A stretch of 54,620 nucleotides of DNA from an uncultured Lachnospiraceae bacterium. GTDB taxonomy: Bacteria; Bacillota; Clostridia; Lachnospirales; Lachnospiraceae. Below are positions 41,820-50,904 of the stretch, piece after piece. The notes beneath the pieces are model-generated. The model saw nothing but the letters and a program-made list of their open reading frames with translations, did no database searches and was not told the DNA's origin. Each line of letters begins with the position of its first letter. Position 1 is the first letter of the stretch. The position numbers and the translations under genes are program-made. The DNA is taken from positions 1-54,620 of the forward strand of contig CAJUFE010000030.1 of assembly GCA_910585635.1 (NCBI GenBank), written 5' to 3'.

Positions 41820-43514
41820 TCAGTTCTGTGTCCGCATCTCCTGCCCTTTCCACCGGAAATCTGGGATCACGTCATACCAGTGGTCGATCCCGATCAGCTC
41901 CTTGGCGAACTGGGTCGCCTCCAGGGTCTTGGCGCTCTTATCGATCGCGCGGTACACCTCATAGCTCTTCTTCATCCGGGTGGCGCTGATCCTGTCCTCC
42001 CGTCCCATATCACATTCATATAAGCCGAAGCTGGCGGAGAGCTTCGCCTCCGAGGGCGCGTCCACCTGGCGGCTCATGATGAAGGCATCGATATAAGGGT
42101 TGCTGTCCGCGATATAGTAGGCATAGGCGATCGCCGCTGCCTGCAGCTCCTCACATTTTCCCCTGGTGGCGCTGGTGGAGGTGTAGCCCTGCTCCGAGAG
42201 GATCACATGGCGCACCTGCCCGGAAGCGTTCAAAAACTCCGGCTTCTGGAGGAAGTCCGTCAGCACAGACAGATTGGCGATGTTCACGATCGGCGAATCT
42301 TCCGACTGGGTCACCAGCCCGGTAGCGTGATCGTCCCAGAACTCCGGCTCCGTCAGCGGCACCGAATAGGGATGGTAGGCCAGGTTCCAGTCGATCTGCC
42401 CGCCAGCGCGCACATTGGCATTGAACTTCTCGATGAAATCCTTCGCATTATATTTCGTGGTACCATTGGCATTGTAATTCCAGTGATAATCGGTGGAAAA
42501 ATATACCCGGTCATTGGCGCTGGTGCTCTTGATCGCCGTGTAGAACACCCGGAAGGCCCGCTCATATTCCTTCACATACTGGTCTAAGTCCATGGGACCG
42601 ATATAATTCCACTCATCCTGGTTGTTCAGCTCATTGCCGATGATCCAGTTGGAGATCTTCCCATTTTCCGTCCCGTCATAATGCTCCGCTAAAAAGGAGG
42701 CGATCGCCTTGATATCCTCCACTCCTGCCTTTGTGGCGGCATTGAACATATAGTAGGCGGCTCCCGCTGTCTGCTGGGTGCCTGGGTGGTAGAGATCCGG
42801 CGTGGCATCGTTCCAGCTGTTCAAGATCACCGCTGTCACCAGCAGGTCCTTGGCCGACATGCTCCGGATCACCTTATCATACTCATCCATCAGCTTCTTA
42901 TTAAAATGATAGGTCTTCCCCTCATACACATAGTCGATGCCCTCGCCTAAGATCGCCTGGAAGGGGATGTTCACGATCACATGCTTCACCCCCAGCCTAA
43001 AGGCGTCGTCCAGCATGTGGGTCTCGATCAAAAGCCCTTTCTTCGTCAGCGGGGCCTTAAAAGGCTTCTGGTCCGCCGCCACGACCTCCGGGTTCGTGAT
43101 ATAGGCCGGCTGGCTCACCGCCACATACTTCTCCCCGTCCCATACAGCCACGGCAAACTTGGAATACAAACGGCTGGCGGCCGTATCTAAGCCGAGGGGG
43201 ACCGTAAATGAGGCCGCCTCCCCCTTCGGCGCGGATGCCGCGTAGTCTGTCCGCCCACCGATGCTGTCCTCATAGGGCTGCAGCTCGAACAGATAGAACT
43301 GCCCGTCCGGCCCGGAGACTGCCCCGGCGTTCACCACCTCGATCCGCACATCGCCGCCGTTTATCTGGCAGGACGTGACCGTCACCTGCTCCGTCGGCGG
43401 CACCGCCGCATGGGCCGTCCGCACCCCCAGGTTCAAGACCATCAGCAAAAGGGCCAGGATGATCCATAAAGCGGCCCCCAGCCTCGCCTTTACCTTTTTC
43501 ATAAAATGCTCCAT
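41820..43514 (-). CDS. Secreted DUF5722-family protein, glycoside-hydrolase-like
   Basis: 564 residues. The start at 43514 has GGAGG 5 bases upstream; the open frame extends to 43637 but that part looks non-coding. A signal peptide (about 5-36) ends AHAA. An N-terminal beta domain precedes a TIM-barrel-like region. IIGNELNNQDEWN (about 300) and VILSEQGYTS (about 435) look like the acid/base and nucleophile Glu strands of clan GH-A enzymes. It probably acts on a surface or dietary glycan; no activity is known to me. A promoter lies at 43638-43665. Confidence 0.72.
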   Translation of the reverse strand: MEHFMKKVKARLGAALWIILALLLMVLNLGVRTAHAAVPPTEQVTVTSCQINGGDVRIEVVNAGAVSGPDGQFYLFELQPYEDSIGGRTDYAASAPKGEAASFTVPLGLDTAASRLYSKFAVAVWDGEKYVAVSQPAYITNPEVVAADQKPFKAPLTKKGLLIETHMLDDAFRLGVKHVIVNIPFQAILGEGIDYVYEGKTYHFNKKLMDEYDKVIRSMSAKDLLVTAVILNSWNDATPDLYHPGTQQTAGAAYYMFNAATKAGVEDIKAIASFLAEHYDGTENGKISNWIIGNELNNQDEWNYIGPMDLDQYVKEYERAFRVFYTAIKSTSANDRVYFSTDYHWNYNANGTTKYNAKDFIEKFNANVRAGGQIDWNLAYHPYSVPLTEPEFWDDHATGLVTQSEDSPIVNIANLSVLTDFLQKPEFLNASGQVRHVILSEQGYTSTSATRGKCEELQAAAIAYAYYIADSNPYIDAFIMSRQVDAPSEAKLSASFGLYECDMGREDRISATRMKKSYEVYRAIDKSAKTLEATQFAKELIGIDHWYDVIPDFRWKGQEMRTQN

Positions 43515-43637
43515 AAACGCCTCCATCCTCATCCTGCATATCCTGTTCCCGCAGTTTTTGCAGGATACTGTATCAGTCTCTATGCTCCTCTTTGAACGCG
43601 ATCCTCTTATGTGATGATAAAACAGACGACTATCCAT

Positions 43638-43665
43638 ATTATAAAGAGGCCTGAGAAAAAAGCAA
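43638..43665 (-). promoter_or_regulatory. Promoter of the DUF5722 gene
   Basis: Minus strand TTGCTT (43660-43665), 16 bases, TATAAT (43638-43643), leaving a leader of about 115 bases. Confidence 0.6.
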
Positions 43666-43765
43666 GGCCCATTCTGCTTACATTGTCTTACAGTTTCCTT
43701 AACTGGCGATCTATCCCTTCCACAGCGCCTCCCAGGTTGGCCCTCACATTTTTTTATTTTTGTGA

Positions 43766-43794
43766 TTTACAAACCGAGACCTTTATGCTATACT
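43766..43794 (+). promoter_or_regulatory. Promoter of tRNA-Ala
   Basis: TTTACA (43766-43771), 17 bases, TATACT (43789-43794), 10 bases before the tRNA. Confidence 0.8.
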
Positions 43795-43804
43795 ATAGTC
43801 GTTC

Positions 43805-43877
43805 GGGGCATTAGCGCAGCTGGGAGCGCGCCACACTGGCAGTGTGGAGGCCGTGGGTTCGAATCCCATATGCTCCA
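43805..43877 (+). tRNA. tRNA-Ala (GGC)
   Basis: 73 bases. The acceptor GGGGCAT pairs with ATGCTCC and includes the G3-U70 pair that identifies alanine tRNAs. The anticodon stem is CCACA/TGTGG with loop CTGGCAG (anticodon GGC), and the T loop is TTCGAAT. The CCA end is not encoded. Confidence 0.95.
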
Positions 43878-43884
43878 GAGTGGA

Positions 43885-43910
43885 CCCCTGTCTTGACAGG
43901 GGTTTTTCTT
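43885..43910 (+). terminator. Terminator of tRNA-Ala
   Basis: CCCCTGTC (43885-43892) pairs perfectly with GACAGGGG (43895-43902), followed by five Ts. Confidence 0.9.
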
Positions 43911-43971
43911 TTATCTACCTTTATATGCTATCGCCATCATCCTATGAGTTTAAACAAAGGGGGACTGATCT

Positions 43972-46900
43972 ATGTCAAAACGCACCGATATCCATAAGAT
44001 CCTCATCATCGGCTCCGGTCCGATCGTGATCGGCCAGGCCTGTGAGTTCGATTATTCCGGCACCCAGGCCTGTAAGGCCTTGCGAAAGCTGGGCTATGAG
44101 ATCGTTCTGGTCAATTCCAATCCGGCCACGATCATGACCGATCCGGAGACCGCCGATGTGACCTACATCGAGCCTCTAAATGCCGAACGCTTAGAGCAGA
44201 TCATCGCAAAAGAGCGCCCGGACGCCCTTCTGCCCAATCTTGGGGGCCAGTCCGGTTTAAACCTCTGCGCCGAGCTGGCTAAGACCAAGATCTTGGACAA
44301 ATATCAGGTGAAGGTGATCGGCGTCCAGGTGGATGCCATCGAGCGGGGCGAGGACCGGATCGAGTTCAAGAACGCCATGAACGCCTTAGGGATCGAGATG
44401 GCCCGCAGCGAAGTGGCTTACAGTGTGGAGGAAGCCTTAAAGATCGCCGACGGGCTCGGCTATCCGGTGGTCCTCCGTCCGGCCTACACCATGGGCGGCG
44501 CAGGCGGCGGCTTAGTCTATAACCGGGAAGAATTAAAGACGGTCTGTGCCAGAGGCCTCCAGGCCAGTCTGGTGGGGCAGGTCCTGGTGGAGGAATCTAT
44601 CCTGGGCTGGGAAGAGCTGGAGCTGGAGGTGGTCCGGGATCAGGAGAACAACATGATCACCGTCTGCTTCATCGAGAACATCGACCCCCTGGGCGTCCAC
44701 ACCGGCGACTCCTTCTGTTCAGCCCCCATGCTGACCATCTCCAAGGAATGCCAGGCACGGCTCCAGGAGCAGGCCTACAAGATCGTGGAGTCGGTCCAGG
44801 TGATCGGCGGGACCAACGTACAGTTTGCCCATGACCCGGTCACCGACCGGATCGTGGTGATCGAGATCAACCCCCGTACCTCCCGCTCCTCTGCACTGGC
44901 CTCCAAAGCCACCGGCTTCCCCATCGCCCTGGTATCCGCCATGCTGGCCTGCGGCCTGACCTTAAAGGACATCCCCTGTGGGAAATACGGCACCCTGGAT
45001 AAGTATGTCCCCGACGGCGACTATGTGGTCATCAAGTTCGCCCGCTGGGCCTTTGAGAAGTTCAAGGGCGTGGAGGATAAGCTGGGCACCCAGATGCGTG
45101 CCGTGGGCGAGGTCATGAGCATCGGAAAGAACTTTAAGGAAGCCTTCCAGAAAGCGATCCGCAGCCTGGAGACCGGCCGCTACGGACTGGGCCACGCCAA
45201 AAACTTTGACGCCTTGTCCAAGGAAAAGCTCTTAAAGCTGCTGATCACCCCCTCCAGCGAGCGCTATTTCCTCCTGTATGAGGCCCTGCGCAAGGGCGCT
45301 TCCATCGAAGAGCTCTTCGCCATCACGAAGGTAAAGACCTACTTCCTCCAGCAGATGAAGGAGCTTGTGGAGGAAGAGGAGGCCCTCCTGGCCCACAAGG
45401 GCTCCCTGCCTGGCGATGCACAGCTGATCCAGGCCAAGAAGGACGGGTTCTCTGATAAATACTTGAGCCAGCTTTTAGAGATCCCGGAAAAGGAGATCCG
45501 GGACCGCCGTCTGGCCCTGGGGGTGGAGGAGGCCTGGGAAGGGGTCCATGTGAGCGGCACCAAGGACAGCGCCTACTACTACTCCACCTACAATGCACCG
45601 GATAAAAACCCGGTCTCCGACCACGCCAAAAAGATCATGATCTTAGGCGGCGGCCCCAACCGGATCGGCCAGGGCATCGAATTTGACTACTGCTGCGTCC
45701 ACGCGGCGCTGGCATTAAAGAAGCTGGGCTTTGAGACCATCATCGTCAACTGCAACCCGGAGACCGTATCCACCGATTACGACACCTCCGATAAGCTGTA
45801 TTTCGAGCCTCTCACCCTGGAGGATGTGCTGAGCATCTATCAGAAGGAGAAGCCTTTAGGCGTGATCGCCCAGTTTGGCGGACAGACCCCCTTGAACCTG
45901 GCCTCGGAGCTGGAGGCGAACGGGGTGAAGATCTTAGGGACCTCACCCTCTGTCATCGACCTGGCTGAGGACCGGGATCTGTTCCGCGCTATGATGGAAA
46001 AGCTTAAGATCCCCATGCCGGAGTCCGGTATGGCCACCACTGTAGAGGAGGCTTTGGCGATCGCCGACAAGATCGGATACCCGGTGATGGTCCGTCCCTC
46101 CTATGTGCTGGGCGGCCGGGGCATGGAGGTGGTCTACGACCAGGAGAGCATGGCCGGCTATATGAGGGCTGCCGTGGGCGTGACCCCGGACCGTCCGATC
46201 CTGATCGACCGGTTCTTGAACCATGCCACCGAGTGCGAAGCCGACGCCATCAGCGACGGCACCCACGCCTTTGTCCCTGCCGTGATGGAGCATATCGAGC
46301 TGGCCGGGGTCCACTCCGGCGATTCGGCCTGCATCGTCCCCTCTGCCCATATCCCGGCAGAAAATGTGGAGACTATCAAGGAATATACCCGGAAGATCGC
46401 GGAGGAGATGCATGTGCGCGGTCTGATGAACATGCAGTACGCCATCGAGAACGGGAAGGTCTATGTGCTGGAGGCGAACCCCAGAGCGTCCCGCACCGTC
46501 CCCCTGGTATCCAAGGTCTGCAACATCCGCATGGTGCCTTTGGCCACGGAGATCATCACCGCGGAGCTCACCGGACGCCCATCCCCTGTCCCCGGGTTAA
46601 AGGAGCATGTGATCCCCTACTACGGGGTGAAGGAAGCGGTCTTCCCCTTTAACATGTTCCAGGAGGTGGACCCGCTCTTAGGACCGGAGATGCGTTCCAC
46701 CGGCGAGGTGCTGGGGCTCTCCCCCACCTACGGCGAGGCATTTTATAAATCCCAAGAGGCCACCCAGTCCAAGCTCCCCTTAGAGGGGACGGTGCTGATC
46801 TCCGTGAACCGCAAGGATAAGGCGGAGGTGGTGGAGGTGGCCAGGCTCTTCCACGAAAATGGCTTCAAGATCATCGCCACCGAATCCACCTGTGAGCTGA

Positions 46901-47196
46901 TCCGGGCCGCCGGCATCCCTGCCGACCGGGTCAATAAGCTCCATGAGGGGCGGCCCAATATCCTGGATATGATCACCAACGGGAAGATCCAGCTGATCAT
47001 CAATTCCCCTGTGGGGAAAGAGAGCGTCCACGACGACAGCTACCTCAGGAAATCCGCCATCAAGGCCAGGATCCCCTACATGACCACCATCGCCGCCGCC
47101 AAGGCCACCGCCAGCGGGATCCACTATGTAAAAAAGCACGGGCAGGGCGATGTCAAGTCCCTCCAGGAGCTCCACGGGGCGATCCGGGAGGCATAA
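43972..47196 (+). CDS. carB: Carbamoyl-phosphate synthase large subunit
   Basis: 1074 residues, the normal length. Two homologous ATP-grasp halves are present (HKILIIGSGPIVIGQACEFDYSG and KKIMILGGGPNRIGQGIEFDY open them), an oligomerisation domain lies between, and a C-terminal MGS-like allosteric domain (about 940-1074) completes it. It makes carbamoyl phosphate for pyrimidines and arginine using ammonia from the CarA glutaminase. No carA is adjacent; the upstream neighbours are a tRNA and an unrelated gene on the other strand, so carA must be elsewhere. AAAGGGGG precedes the ATG. Confidence 0.97.
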   Translation: MSKRTDIHKILIIGSGPIVIGQACEFDYSGTQACKALRKLGYEIVLVNSNPATIMTDPETADVTYIEPLNAERLEQIIAKERPDALLPNLGGQSGLNLCAELAKTKILDKYQVKVIGVQVDAIERGEDRIEFKNAMNALGIEMARSEVAYSVEEALKIADGLGYPVVLRPAYTMGGAGGGLVYNREELKTVCARGLQASLVGQVLVEESILGWEELELEVVRDQENNMITVCFIENIDPLGVHTGDSFCSAPMLTISKECQARLQEQAYKIVESVQVIGGTNVQFAHDPVTDRIVVIEINPRTSRSSALASKATGFPIALVSAMLACGLTLKDIPCGKYGTLDKYVPDGDYVVIKFARWAFEKFKGVEDKLGTQMRAVGEVMSIGKNFKEAFQKAIRSLETGRYGLGHAKNFDALSKEKLLKLLITPSSERYFLLYEALRKGASIEELFAITKVKTYFLQQMKELVEEEEALLAHKGSLPGDAQLIQAKKDGFSDKYLSQLLEIPEKEIRDRRLALGVEEAWEGVHVSGTKDSAYYYSTYNAPDKNPVSDHAKKIMILGGGPNRIGQGIEFDYCCVHAALALKKLGFETIIVNCNPETVSTDYDTSDKLYFEPLTLEDVLSIYQKEKPLGVIAQFGGQTPLNLASELEANGVKILGTSPSVIDLAEDRDLFRAMMEKLKIPMPESGMATTVEEALAIADKIGYPVMVRPSYVLGGRGMEVVYDQESMAGYMRAAVGVTPDRPILIDRFLNHATECEADAISDGTHAFVPAVMEHIELAGVHSGDSACIVPSAHIPAENVETIKEYTRKIAEEMHVRGLMNMQYAIENGKVYVLEANPRASRTVPLVSKVCNIRMVPLATEIITAELTGRPSPVPGLKEHVIPYYGVKEAVFPFNMFQEVDPLLGPEMRSTGEVLGLSPTYGEAFYKSQEATQSKLPLEGTVLISVNRKDKAEVVEVARLFHENGFKIIATESTCELIRAAGIPADRVNKLHEGRPNILDMITNGKIQLIINSPVGKESVHDDSYLRKSAIKARIPYMTTIAAAKATASGIHYVKKHGQGDVKSLQELHGAIREA

Positions 47197-47211
47197 GCTC
47201 CTATAAATCCA

Positions 47212-47315
47212 AAGGGGCTGGCGCAAGATAGCCGCTATAGACAAGATATGGCGTTCTGACCACATGGTCTGCCATATATCGTGTATAAGCTGCATTTTGC
47301 GACAGCCCCTTCTCT
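47212..47315 (+). terminator. Long branched terminator after carB
   Basis: AAGGGGCTG-g-CGCAA (47212-47226) pairs with TTGCG-a-CAGCCCCTT (47297-47311), with TCTCTTTT following. Inside it, ATATGGC/GCCATAT and GACC-acat-GGTC form a second nested hairpin. Confidence 0.7.
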
Positions 47316-47332
47316 TTTGGCCGGCTTAGCCC

Positions 47333-47375
47333 GATCGGTCTGACTGGTCTGATCGGGCTGACTGGTCTGATCGGC
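47333..47375. repeat. 18-bp tandem repeat (2.4 copies)
   Basis: Two adjacent units GATCGGTCTGACTGGTCT and GATCGGGCTGACTGGTCT differ at one base and are followed by a partial GATCGGC. Non-coding. Confidence 0.65.
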
Positions 47376-47417
47376 ATCAAAGCACATCTGGATCTGTTCT
47401 CCATCGTTCTTCTGCTC

Positions 47418-48287
47418 TTACCGCCCTGCCGGCTCCACCTCCCAGCTGCGGATCATCCCACTGGATCCATCGATCTCAAACTCATAGGCCATACCGCCAT
47501 AAACGATCTCCCCTTCATACTCGGTCCGGCCATCATCACGGTCCATCTCAAATTCCCGGATATCTGCATCCGTGGCTCCCGGGACATTGGCCAGCGCCAG
47601 GGCCTTTGCCTCCTCTGCAGTGAGCCCGCTCCCACCGGCAGCAGCCGGCGGTCCATAGCCCTCTGCCTCGTAGTCGAAGCCGATCACCTCTCCTGTAGCG
47701 CCATCGATCTCATAGTCATATTCCTTGCCGTCCTGGGTGTAGAACTCCACATCATAGACCGGACGGCCGTCTTCATAGTCCGCCTTACTCTGGATATACG
47801 TCACCTGCTCTGCGGTCAGGCCGGCATGGGCCAGGGCATTTTCCTCAGCCGCCTTTGCCGTGACCGCTCCGCTCTCGGCCGTCGCGCCACCTCCGGATCC
47901 TGCACGGCTATCCGTGCCCGCGCTGCCGCCTGGCATCACGCTGTTGCCGGTGGTGCTGGCGCCGCCTCCCTGCTCCTGGCCTGCAGGTGCTGTGTTAACG
48001 GCCGGCTCTTCCCCCTGGACTGTCTGGGGCGGCTGTCCCAGCTGATCCGCCTGCGCCGGCTGTGGTGGCACAGGGACCGTCTCCTGGGATGGCGGCTCAG
48101 ACGATGCTGCCGGACCAGCAGTCCCAGTCCCTGCCCCTCCCTGCTCCTGCACGGCAGCCGTCATCTCCGCTCCCGGCGCACCCGCTCCCCCTGCTCCCTT
48201 CTGCTGCCCGCAGCCTGCAGACAACAGGACAGTCAGGGCCAGGAGCCCTGCATGACATACAATGCCCATACCATCTACTCGTCTCAT
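47418..48287 (-). CDS. Lipoprotein with two PepSY domains
   Basis: 289 residues. The lipoprotein signal ends LSAGC (Cys26). A long Gly/Ala/Gln/Pro-rich tether (about 30-145) leads to two PepSY-like repeats (about 148-212 and 217-289), each with the YDVEFY/YEGEIV and YDYEIDGATGEVIGF or YEFEIDGSSGMIRSW pattern. PepSY proteins are often peptidase inhibitors or surface sensors; the specific role is unknown. GGAGGAG precedes the ATG. Single gene. Confidence 0.88.
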   Translation of the reverse strand: MRRVDGMGIVCHAGLLALTVLLSAGCGQQKGAGGAGAPGAEMTAAVQEQGGAGTGTAGPAASSEPPSQETVPVPPQPAQADQLGQPPQTVQGEEPAVNTAPAGQEQGGGASTTGNSVMPGGSAGTDSRAGSGGGATAESGAVTAKAAEENALAHAGLTAEQVTYIQSKADYEDGRPVYDVEFYTQDGKEYDYEIDGATGEVIGFDYEAEGYGPPAAAGGSGLTAEEAKALALANVPGATDADIREFEMDRDDGRTEYEGEIVYGGMAYEFEIDGSSGMIRSWEVEPAGR

Positions 48288-48635
48288 GATCGCTCTCCTC
48301 CTCTTACTCTCCCATTTCGATCCTGTGATCTGCTATAGAGTATATGCAAAACATCAATAAAAGTCAATAAAGAGCAAAAAGCAATTTATGAGCACATATT
48401 TTGCAATATATATTTGACATTTGGTCCGCTATATGTTATCCTTGAGATGTGCCCGGGAGGAGACGGAGAGCAGGGGCCGCAGACCGCCCATACGTCTGAT
48501 GCTCTCCTGCCCCTGACCGGCGGCTAGGCGCATGATCTGTATACATTTTAGGGAGTCCCGCACAGGCTTTCCGGCGCCAAAAGACCCACATGCGCACGTC
48601 AACGGATCTACATCGTTAGAAAAGGCGGTGACAGC
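48288..48635 (+). other. Intergenic region with promoter and long structured leader
   Basis: The first 120 bases are AT-rich and promoter-like; 48443-48635 would be a 5' leader of nearly 200 bases for the Xre gene. In it GAGAGCA (about 48466) can pair with TGCTCTC (about 48500) enclosing CAGAC/GTCTG, while the overlapping CAGGGGC can instead pair with GCCCCTG just downstream. These two folds exclude each other. No ORF. Confidence 0.5.
48414..48442 (+). promoter_or_regulatory. Sigma-A promoter of the Xre/membrane-protein pair
   Basis: TTGACA (48414-48419), 17 bases, TATCCT (48437-48442). Confidence 0.65.
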
Positions 48636-48845
48636 TTGAAAAATTTAAAACTAAAGGCGGCCCGTGCCGGAAAGGATCTATCCCAAGGGGACCTGGCCGG
48701 GCTGGTGGGGGTCACCCGTCAGACGATCGGCATGATCGAAGCGGGAAAGTATAACCCTACACTGAACCTGTGCCTGGCGATCTGCCGCGCACTGGACAAA
48801 ACATTAGACGATCTGTTCTGGGAAGAAGAAGGAAAGGAGTCATAG
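48636..48845 (+). CDS. Small Xre-family transcriptional regulator
   Basis: 69 residues, almost entirely a helix-turn-helix (LSQGDLAGLVGVTRQTIGMIEAGKYNPTL). This YozG-like group often controls itself and a membrane protein encoded next to it, as here. It starts with TTG; AAAGGCGG lies 7 bases upstream. The next gene follows after 3 bases. Confidence 0.92.
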   Translation: MKNLKLKAARAGKDLSQGDLAGLVGVTRQTIGMIEAGKYNPTLNLCLAICRALDKTLDDLFWEEEGKES

Positions 48846-48848
48846 GAT

Positions 48849-49295
48849 ATGGCGGACGAAAGGATCAAACAAGGACAACAAAAGATATGGAGCGAGATGG
48901 GGCGGATCATGTACTTTCTGGCCACAGGGTCTTTCCTGTTAAAAAGCCTGGCTCTGCACAAAAGTCTGGAGGATTGTATCATCGAGTTTCTGATCCTGAT
49001 CGGTGTACCGGTGTACCATCTCATCCGCTCCTGGCAGCTGAAGCTCTCCTTCCTGCCGGAAAAAGGGGCCCGGCGTACCCGCTCCCAGGTCAGAGCGCGG
49101 ATCTTCCGGTTAGCCGTGATCGCGGTCATCTTCGCCGTCTATACCTTCCAAGAGCCCCAGAAGGATTGGCGTGAGGTACTGGTGTATATCTTCTCCTTTT
49201 TAGCTGCCTTCCAGGCCTGCGGGATGCTGACGCTCTTTATCGAGCGGAAGCGGGCGGATAAGCTGGAGGAGGAATATGACGATGAGCAAGGATGA
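48849..49295 (+). CDS. Membrane protein partner of the Xre regulator, unknown function
   Basis: 148 residues with about four hydrophobic segments (near 18-33, 42-60, 85-100, 110-128) and a charged C-terminus. It recalls the small membrane proteins (DUF6773-like) found beside Xre regulators in Firmicutes, but I am not certain of the family. GGAAAGGAG lies at the end of the Xre gene, so the two are coupled. Confidence 0.75.
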   Translation: MADERIKQGQQKIWSEMGRIMYFLATGSFLLKSLALHKSLEDCIIEFLILIGVPVYHLIRSWQLKLSFLPEKGARRTRSQVRARIFRLAVIAVIFAVYTFQEPQKDWREVLVYIFSFLAAFQACGMLTLFIERKRADKLEEEYDDEQG

Positions 49296-49382
49296 TCGGT
49301 CCGGCAAGGCCTATTGCTGGTGTGATCGATACCACAGGGGAGAGACTGATCAGTCAATGAAAGCTTCGCCATAAAAGTATAA

Positions 49383-49466
49383 GAGCCAGAACATTTCTGC
49401 TCTGGCTCACACTATACCTATGCTTAAGAAATAAAAGGAGATCCTGGATCTTGTTTTCATCTCCTC
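49383..49466 (-). terminator. Two tandem hairpins ending the rnf operon
   Basis: On the minus strand AGGAGAT/ATCTCCT (49459-49465 with 49436-49442) is followed by TTTATTT. A second hairpin, GAGCCAGA/TCTGGCTC (49401-49408 with 49383-49390), is followed by TTATACTTTT. The rest of the 220-base gap is empty. Confidence 0.65.
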
Positions 49467-49517
49467 ATGGTTTGGGAAATGGAAAGGACGGACCATCATC
49501 CCCATCCCGCGACCAGC

Positions 49518-50303
49518 TTACAGGATCACCTTCGCCGGACACTTGGCCGCGCACTTGCCGCAGTTGGTACACTTGCTGTAGTCGATCACCGCCACATTGT
49601 TATCCATGTGGATCGCGTCGGCCTCGCACTGCTTGGTGCATAGGGTACAGCCGATACAGCCGTTATCGCACTTGGCCTTCACGTCCTTGCCCTTGTCATG
49701 GGAGGAGCACTGGACCAGATGCTCAGCCTTATAGGGTACCAGCTCGATCAGATGGTTGGGACAGGCGGCTACGCACTTGCCGCAGGCCACGCACTTCTCC
49801 TTGTCCACCACGGCTACGCCGTCCACCACATGGATCGCGTCGAACTGGCAGGCCTTCACACAGCTGCCATAGCCCATACAGCCATAGATACAGGCCTTCT
49901 CGCCCGCACCGGGGACCACCGCTACCTTGCTGCAGTCGTCGATGCCATAGTAATTGTATTTCACCCTGGTCTTATCGCAGGTGCCTTTACACTTTACAAA
50001 GGCCACCTTTTTCTCTGCGCTCCCGCTCTCCACGCCCATGATCGCGGCGATCTTATCCGCCACCGGAGCGCCGCCCACCGGACAGCCGTTCACCGGAGCG
50101 GTGCCCGCAGCGATCGCGGCTGCTAAGCCGTCACAGCCCGGGAAGCCGCAGCCGCCGCAGTTATTGCCGGGAAGCTCGGCGCGGACCAGGATCTCTTTTT
50201 CATCTACCTCAACCTTAAACGCTTCACTGGCGATCCCCAGGAGCACACCGATAATGATACCGATCGCACCGATGATGACCGCCGCTAAAAGCAAACCTGT
50301 CAT
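49518..50303 (-). CDS. rnfB: Rnf complex subunit B (ferredoxin-type)
   Basis: 261 residues. An N-terminal membrane helix (about 3-25) is followed by the [4Fe-4S] motif CGGCGFPGC (Cys49, 52, 57, plus Cys74), then several ferredoxin clusters (CVACGKCVAACP, CIGCTLCTKQC, CTNCGKCAAKCP). RnfB is the likely entry point for electrons from reduced ferredoxin. It is the last gene of the operon, 12 bases after rnfA. Confidence 0.97.
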   Translation of the reverse strand: MTGLLLAAVIIGAIGIIIGVLLGIASEAFKVEVDEKEILVRAELPGNNCGGCGFPGCDGLAAAIAAGTAPVNGCPVGGAPVADKIAAIMGVESGSAEKKVAFVKCKGTCDKTRVKYNYYGIDDCSKVAVVPGAGEKACIYGCMGYGSCVKACQFDAIHVVDGVAVVDKEKCVACGKCVAACPNHLIELVPYKAEHLVQCSSHDKGKDVKAKCDNGCIGCTLCTKQCEADAIHMDNNVAVIDYSKCTNCGKCAAKCPAKVIL

Positions 50304-50315
50304 ATCTCTCCCTCC

Positions 50316-50891
50316 TTAGATCAATCCTGAGAAGCCCATGAACGCGATCGCCATCAGCCCGGAGGTGATCAATACGATCGGTGAACCTTGGAAATTAAAT
50401 GGGATGTCATTGTCCTCGATGCTCTCCCGGATGCTGGCCAGCAGCACGATCGCGATCGTGAAGCCTACTGCCGTGCCCAGCCCGTTGGCCACGCTGAAGA
50501 TAAAGCCGTAGCCCTTCTGCACATTGGTCAGGGCCGCGCCCAGGACCGCACAGTTGGTGGTGATCAGAGGCAGGAACACGCCCAGCGCCTGATAGAGCGA
50601 AGGGATGTTCTTCTTTAAGAACATCTCCACGAACTGCACCAGGGCCGCGATCACCAGGATGAAGGCGATCGTCTGTAAGTACTCCAGCTTCAAGGGTACG
50701 AGCACCAGGGAGTACACCAGGTTCGTGGCGATACAGGCCAACGTGATAACAAAGATCACGGCGCCGCCCATGCCGACGGACGTATCCACCTTCTTGGAAA
50801 CGCCAAGGAACGGGCAGAGACCCTGGAACTGGCTCAGGATGATGTTATTTACCAGAGCCGATCCAACAATGATCAAGATCAATTCTTTCAT
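50316..50891 (-). CDS. rnfA: Rnf complex membrane subunit A
   Basis: 191 residues, six membrane helices, LVNNIILSQFQGLCPFLGVSKK typical of RnfA, which with RnfE holds a buried iron-sulfur centre in the membrane. AGGAGG precedes the ATG. It lies between rnfE and rnfB in the operon. Confidence 0.97.
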   Translation of the reverse strand: MKELILIIVGSALVNNIILSQFQGLCPFLGVSKKVDTSVGMGGAVIFVITLACIATNLVYSLVLVPLKLEYLQTIAFILVIAALVQFVEMFLKKNIPSLYQALGVFLPLITTNCAVLGAALTNVQKGYGFIFSVANGLGTAVGFTIAIVLLASIRESIEDNDIPFNFQGSPIVLITSGLMAIAFMGFSGLI

Positions 50892-50904
50892 CTATCCGAT
50901 CCTC

